A stretch of 64,000 nt of DNA from assembly GCF_000716785.1 (NCBI RefSeq), contig NZ_JNYY01000001.1, forward strand, positions 62,001 to 126,000. The letters run 5' to 3'. This DNA is from Amycolatopsis vancoresmycina. Lineage in GTDB: Bacteria; Actinomycetota; Actinomycetes; Mycobacteriales; Pseudonocardiaceae. The translations under genes and the position numbers were made by a program. Position 1 is the first letter of the stretch. The number at the start of each line of letters is the position of its first letter. Below, one piece after another: positions 60,379-64,000 of this stretch. Under the pieces are notes generated by a model. That model was not told the DNA's origin. It saw only the letters and a list, made by a program, of their open reading frames with translations, and searched no databases.

Positions 60379-62360
60379 CCCGGCCCCCGGCGCGGGTTCC
60401 GCGGTCCCGGCCGCCCCGCCACCCCGTCGAGTTCCGCGGCGACGTCCGCATCCCGTCGAGCGAGCCGGGCCTCACCCTCGGCGCCGACCTCTACCTGCCG
60501 AAGACCGGCTACCGCGTGCCGGCCCTGGTGACCCTCCACACCGGACGGAAGGACGGCCTCGGCGGTGTCGCGGCGAGCCGGTACCTGCGGTACTTCGCCG
60601 AACGCGGCTACGCCGTGCTGTACGTGGACTGCTTCGGCATCGGGACCTCCGAAGGGACGCCGCGGCCGTTGCTCAGCCCGGGCGAGGTCGCCGACGGCGT
60701 CTCCGTGGTGGAGTGGGCCGCCGCGCAGCCGTGGTGCACCGGCCGGGTCGGCATGTGGGGCCTGTCCCACGGCGGCCTGACGACGCTGGCCGTCGCCGCG
60801 CAGCGGCCGCCCGCGCTGAAGGCGATCTTCCCGGTGATGGGCTGGACCGACGTCGAACGCGACCTGGTGCACCCGGCGGGCCAGCGCGGCGGGATCGGGA
60901 TGTTCGGGCACCTGAGCCTGTACAACATCTTCTGCGCGCTGCTGCCGCCGCTGCGCGCCGAAGACCGGGAGAACTACGAAAGCCTCTGGAAGGAACGGCT
61001 GGAGAAGTTCGAACCCTGGTTCGCCGACGCCTGGGCGCACCCGCCGGGCCACGCGGTGTGGACCGAGCGCCGGATCGACGCGCGGCGGATCACCGTGCCG
61101 TCCCTGTGCGTCGCCGGCTGGCGCGATCTGTTCTGCGACGGGATGATCGCCGCCTACCAGCAGATCCGCGGCCCGAAGCAGCTGATCGCCGGGCCGTGGC
61201 TGCACACCTTCCCGGACGTCGCGCCGGTGGCGCCGTTCCCGTCGGCCGTGCTCGCCTGCGAGTGGTGGGACCGGTGGCTGCACGGCCAGGCGCCGCGCGC
61301 GGGCACGCGTGAGCGGACCGCGACGTTCTTCGTGCAGGGCGCGGGCGCCCGCTGGGTGCGGGCCGCGCAGTGGCCGCCGGAGAAGCAGGCCGACCACGTC
61401 TTCGTCGCGTCCCGCTCCGGGCACCTGTACCGGTCCGCGCCGGGCGGCCGTCCGTCGGCGGCCGCCACGGTCACCGGCCGCGGCGACCCGACCGTGGGCG
61501 CGCTGAGCGGCCTCACGAAGCACCCCACCGACCGGTTCGGCTACCCGCTGGACCAGCACGACGACGACGCCCGCACCCTCGCGTTCACCAGCGCGCCGCT
61601 GCCGGAGCCGCTGCTGATCGCCGGCCGTCCCTCGGTGCGGCTGCTGCTGGGCCCCGGCACGACCGCGACCCGGTGCGTGCTCAAGGTGACCGACGTCGAC
61701 GAGCAGGACCGGTCGCTGCTGGTCTCGTCGGGCACGGTGCGCCTGACCCGGCACGAGGACGTCGTCCAGGTGCAGCTGGACCCGACGTGCTACCAGGTCG
61801 CCGCGGGTCACCGCGTGCGGCTGGTGCTGGCCGAGGCGGACATCCCGCGGCTGTGGCCGGCCGCGGAGCCGGGGCTGCTCGGCGTCCGCGTGATCCGCGG
61901 GCCCGGTGACTACGTCGGCCTGGCCGCCGAGGAGTACGAGGGCCACCAGGCCACCACCCTGAGCCTGCCCGCCGCCGATCCCGGCGCGCTCACCGAGGTG
62001 TCCCTCCCGCCGGCCGCCCGGCGCGGCCCGGCCGGAACCGGCCGCGACCGGTGGGAGATCGCCCGCGACCACCTCCGCTCGTCGGTCCGGCTGACCGTGG
62101 AGAAGCGGGACCGCATCCGGCTCCCCGGAGCCGGCCGGGACTCCCTCGCGATGACCACCCAGGTCGACCTCGGCGTGCCGGAGCACGACCCGGCGGGGGC
62201 GCGCATGACGGCGACGGGGGAGAAGACCGCCGAGACCCCCGACGGCGGCCGGGTCGTCGTCCGGGCCGGCATCGACATGGGCGCCGCGGACGCCGCCGTC
62301 ACGGCCGAAGTGCTCGTCAACGGCACGCAGTTCTTCACGCGGGAGTGGAAATGGACCTGA
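60375..62360 (+). CDS. CocE/NonD (X-Pro dipeptidyl-peptidase-like) hydrolase
   Basis: A 661-residue hydrolase of the CocE/NonD family: an alpha/beta-hydrolase domain (about 20-330) with nucleophile S131 in GLSHGGL and a catalytic His near GPWLHTF, then an X-Pro-DPP C-terminal beta domain (about 380-600). It may cleave esters or amides, or act as an acyltransferase. The GTG overlaps the KAS III stop, and its own end overlaps the acyltransferase start by 10 nt. Confidence 0.83.
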   Translation: MTRPPARVPRSRPPRHPVEFRGDVRIPSSEPGLTLGADLYLPKTGYRVPALVTLHTGRKDGLGGVAASRYLRYFAERGYAVLYVDCFGIGTSEGTPRPLLSPGEVADGVSVVEWAAAQPWCTGRVGMWGLSHGGLTTLAVAAQRPPALKAIFPVMGWTDVERDLVHPAGQRGGIGMFGHLSLYNIFCALLPPLRAEDRENYESLWKERLEKFEPWFADAWAHPPGHAVWTERRIDARRITVPSLCVAGWRDLFCDGMIAAYQQIRGPKQLIAGPWLHTFPDVAPVAPFPSAVLACEWWDRWLHGQAPRAGTRERTATFFVQGAGARWVRAAQWPPEKQADHVFVASRSGHLYRSAPGGRPSAAATVTGRGDPTVGALSGLTKHPTDRFGYPLDQHDDDARTLAFTSAPLPEPLLIAGRPSVRLLLGPGTTATRCVLKVTDVDEQDRSLLVSSGTVRLTRHEDVVQVQLDPTCYQVAAGHRVRLVLAEADIPRLWPAAEPGLLGVRVIRGPGDYVGLAAEEYEGHQATTLSLPAADPGALTEVSLPPAARRGPAGTGRDRWEIARDHLRSSVRLTVEKRDRIRLPGAGRDSLAMTTQVDLGVPEHDPAGARMTATGEKTAETPDGGRVVVRAGIDMGAADAAVTAEVLVNGTQFFTREWKWT

Positions 62361-63547
62361 CCGGGCTCGAACGTCCGCTGAACTACCTGGAACTGGCCCA
62401 CCTCGACCGGGTGGTGATCATGGCCGCGGAGTACGGCGGCGACCTCGACGCCGACGTGCTCGCCCGCGCGTTCCGGCAGCTGTGCGCGGTGCACCCCGTG
62501 CTGCGGGCCCGGGTCCGCGGGAGCTCGCCGGAAGCCGTGCTCGCGGTCGATCCCGACCGCGAACCGCAGCTGATCGTCCTCGCGGACGGGCCGGACGCGC
62601 TGGCGCGGATCACCGCGCTGCCGTGGGACGCCACCGCCGGGGTCGCCGACCTCGTGCTCGTCCAGGGGGACGCGCACGGGTACGTCGCCCTGCGCACGGA
62701 CCACTCGATCACCGACGCCAACGCCTGGCTCGGCACCTTCCGCGAGCTGCTGCGGGTGTTCGCGGCGCTCGCGGCGGGGGAGGAACCGGTGAGCGAGCCG
62801 GGCACGGCCCTGCCCGCGCCGCCCGCCGCGCTCTTCCACGAGCGGCTCGGCCTGATCCCGTACGACCGGCGGCTGTTCCACTCCGCGACCCCGCCCGAGC
62901 CGGCGGCCGCCACCGCGGGCCTGTTCAGCGGGTACCTGCGGCTGAGCGCCGAGGAGACGCAGTGGCTCAAACGGGCGGCGCGGCGGTACGAGACCACGGT
63001 GCACGGCCTGGTCGCCGGCGCGATCCTGGTCGCCCAGCGCGTGCTGGCCGGCGGCCGGGAGAGCGTGCCGATGTACTGCGTGTCGCCGGTGGACTTCCGG
63101 CGCCGCGTCGACCCGCCGGTGGGCGAGCTCGAGACGACCAACTTCATGATGTCCTACGTGGCCGAAACGGCCGTTTCGCCGCGGCTGAGCCCGGTCCTCG
63201 CCGGCCGGGAGGTCAAGGCGCGGATGGACGAGGTCCTCGCCGGCCCGGAGGGCGTCCGGGAGGCGGCGCCGATGGCGGACGCGCTCGGGCGCAACCTGTC
63301 CTACGCGCTGATCAGCAACCTCGGGGTGGTGCCGGAGTTCCCGGCGCCGCCCGGGCTGGCGTTCACCGAGCTGCACATCCTCGACACCGTCGGCGACACG
63401 TTCTTCCCCGGCTACTACGTCTCGACCTACCGGGACCGGCTGACCGTGCTGCACATCTTCACCGAGCGGTTCTTCACCCGCGGCGACGTCGACCGGCTCG
63501 TCCGGGAACTGCACGAGCAGCTGCTGATCGTCGGCGCGTCGGCCTAG
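62351..63547 (+). CDS. PapA-type acyltransferase
   Basis: A 398-residue condensation-like acyltransferase of the PapA5 (phthiocerol dimycocerosyl transferase) type. The HxxxD motif is H118-S-I-T-D122 (in RTDHSITDANAW). The C-terminal half has the LSYALISNLGVV motif region. The family transfers an acyl chain from a carrier or CoA to an alcohol or amine. The ATG lies within the end of the upstream gene (10-nt overlap). Confidence 0.8.
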   Translation: MDLTGLERPLNYLELAHLDRVVIMAAEYGGDLDADVLARAFRQLCAVHPVLRARVRGSSPEAVLAVDPDREPQLIVLADGPDALARITALPWDATAGVADLVLVQGDAHGYVALRTDHSITDANAWLGTFRELLRVFAALAAGEEPVSEPGTALPAPPAALFHERLGLIPYDRRLFHSATPPEPAAATAGLFSGYLRLSAEETQWLKRAARRYETTVHGLVAGAILVAQRVLAGGRESVPMYCVSPVDFRRRVDPPVGELETTNFMMSYVAETAVSPRLSPVLAGREVKARMDEVLAGPEGVREAAPMADALGRNLSYALISNLGVVPEFPAPPGLAFTELHILDTVGDTFFPGYYVSTYRDRLTVLHIFTERFFTRGDVDRLVRELHEQLLIVGASA

Positions 63548-63557
63548 GGAGGGTTTC

Positions 63558-64000
63558 GTGAAGGTGCTGTTGCTGACCCACGGCAGCCGCGGCGACGTCC
63601 AGCCGTTCGCCGCGCTCGGTGCGGCGCTGACCGGGGCCGGGCACGAGGTGGTGCTGGCCGCGCCGGCGTCGTCGGCCGCGGTGGGCGAACCGTTCTGCGC
63701 GCAGGTGATCCCGCTCGACGACGGGACGAACAAGCTGATCGGCGACCGGGCGGCGTGGGAGGCCGTCGAGCGCAACTTCCGCGGCCTGCGCGGGAAACGG
63801 CTGTTCCTGCGGCTGCTGCGCCGCAACCGGGCCGCGATGGCCGGGGTGTTCGGCGACCTCGCCGCGCTCGCCGGGACCCCGGCCGTGGTGGACGGCCTCG
63901 ACCTCGTCGTGCACCAGGTCAACGTGCCGGGGCACGCGATCGCCGAACTGCTGGGCGTCCCGGCCGTCCCGGTGTGCCTGCAGCCGTTCTGGGTCCCGAC
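63558..64000 (+). CDS. GT1 glycosyltransferase, 3' end outside window
   Basis: An N-terminal fragment of 147 residues of a GT-B glycosyltransferase of the UGT/GT1 type. It starts with the typical MKVLLLTHGSRGDVQPF, and the LGVPAVPVCLQPFWVPT segment corresponds to the acceptor region. The GTG is preceded by AGGGAGGG. It is the last of a run of overlapping genes and is cut by the right edge. Confidence 0.82.
   Translation, partial: MKVLLLTHGSRGDVQPFAALGAALTGAGHEVVLAAPASSAAVGEPFCAQVIPLDDGTNKLIGDRAAWEAVERNFRGLRGKRLFLRLLRRNRAAMAGVFGDLAALAGTPAVVDGLDLVVHQVNVPGHAIAELLGVPAVPVCLQPFWVP

Noticed and set aside
1..64000. CRISPR array, insertion sequence, integrase or attachment site
   Set aside because: No regularly spaced unique spacers, transposase or integrase genes or terminal repeats were found; the 21-bp units at 41411 have no unique spacers.

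Overview
The window is 64 kb of very GC-rich DNA (roughly 70-75% by eye) with GTG and TTG starts, strong third-position G/C bias, long four-base start/stop overlaps, two TTA codons and giant modular synthases. This points to a filamentous actinomycete. A recurring in-frame word TCCACTGTGGA, and intergenic palindromes of the TCGCGAATGACTCATTCG type, are features I associate with Amycolatopsis (Pseudonocardiaceae). The genus is an inference, not something the sequence proves.

Region 1 (1-4023): a TetR-type regulator cut by the left edge, a FAD monooxygenase and an alpha/beta hydrolase in one operon, then a PucR regulator and a small Cys-rich protein. Region 2 (4024-29051): a 335-bp gene-free control region, a 22-codon leader ORF, and a nine-gene operon for a hybrid nonribosomal peptide/polyketide. 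The lines are A-PCP-KS (AT excised), A-PCP-C-PCP, KS-AT-KR-DH-ACP, C-A-PCP (Asn code) and C-A-PCP-TE-MFS (Ser code, cysteine nucleophile in the TE, exporter fused to the C-terminus). They are followed by two paralogous ATP-grasp ligases, a SyrP-like Fe(II)/2-oxoglutarate oxygenase and a flavodoxin-fold reductase. Seven of the eight junctions between these genes are overlaps or gaps of 10 nt or less. The only larger gap, 57 nt, lies between the first two synthases. Region 3 (29048-32435): a secreted class A beta-lactamase divergent from a LysR regulator, a second cytosolic beta-lactamase-like protein and an ABM monooxygenase. Beta-lactamases next to a cluster with a Cys-type thioesterase loaded by serine make a strained four-membered-ring product an attractive but unproven idea.

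Region 4 (32576-37598): an isochorismatase-fold hydrolase, a DUF2795 protein and a complete selenocysteine locus (selD, tRNA-Sec, selA, selB), in which the tRNA 3' A is also the first base of selA. Region 5 (37595-46597): an XRE regulator divergent from an SDR, CsbD, a Na+/H+ antiporter, a double zinc-ribbon protein, a 21-bp-period inverted repeat array, a P450 and a secreted GH78 rhamnosidase behind LacI-type operators. Region 6 (46848-54984): a GT4-GT2 fusion coupled to a HemN-like radical SAM enzyme, a GH25 muramidase, an SGNH hydrolase, small proteins and a Methyltransf_19 enzyme.

Region 7 (55285-64000, open at the right edge): LuxR and AraC regulators (the latter with a TTA codon), a DrrAB-type ABC exporter, a DUF5988 protein, a KAS III enzyme, a CocE-like hydrolase, a PapA-type acyltransferase and the start of a GT1 glycosyltransferase. 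It looks like the left part of a second biosynthetic cluster. No insertion sequence, CRISPR array, rRNA or phage gene was seen.
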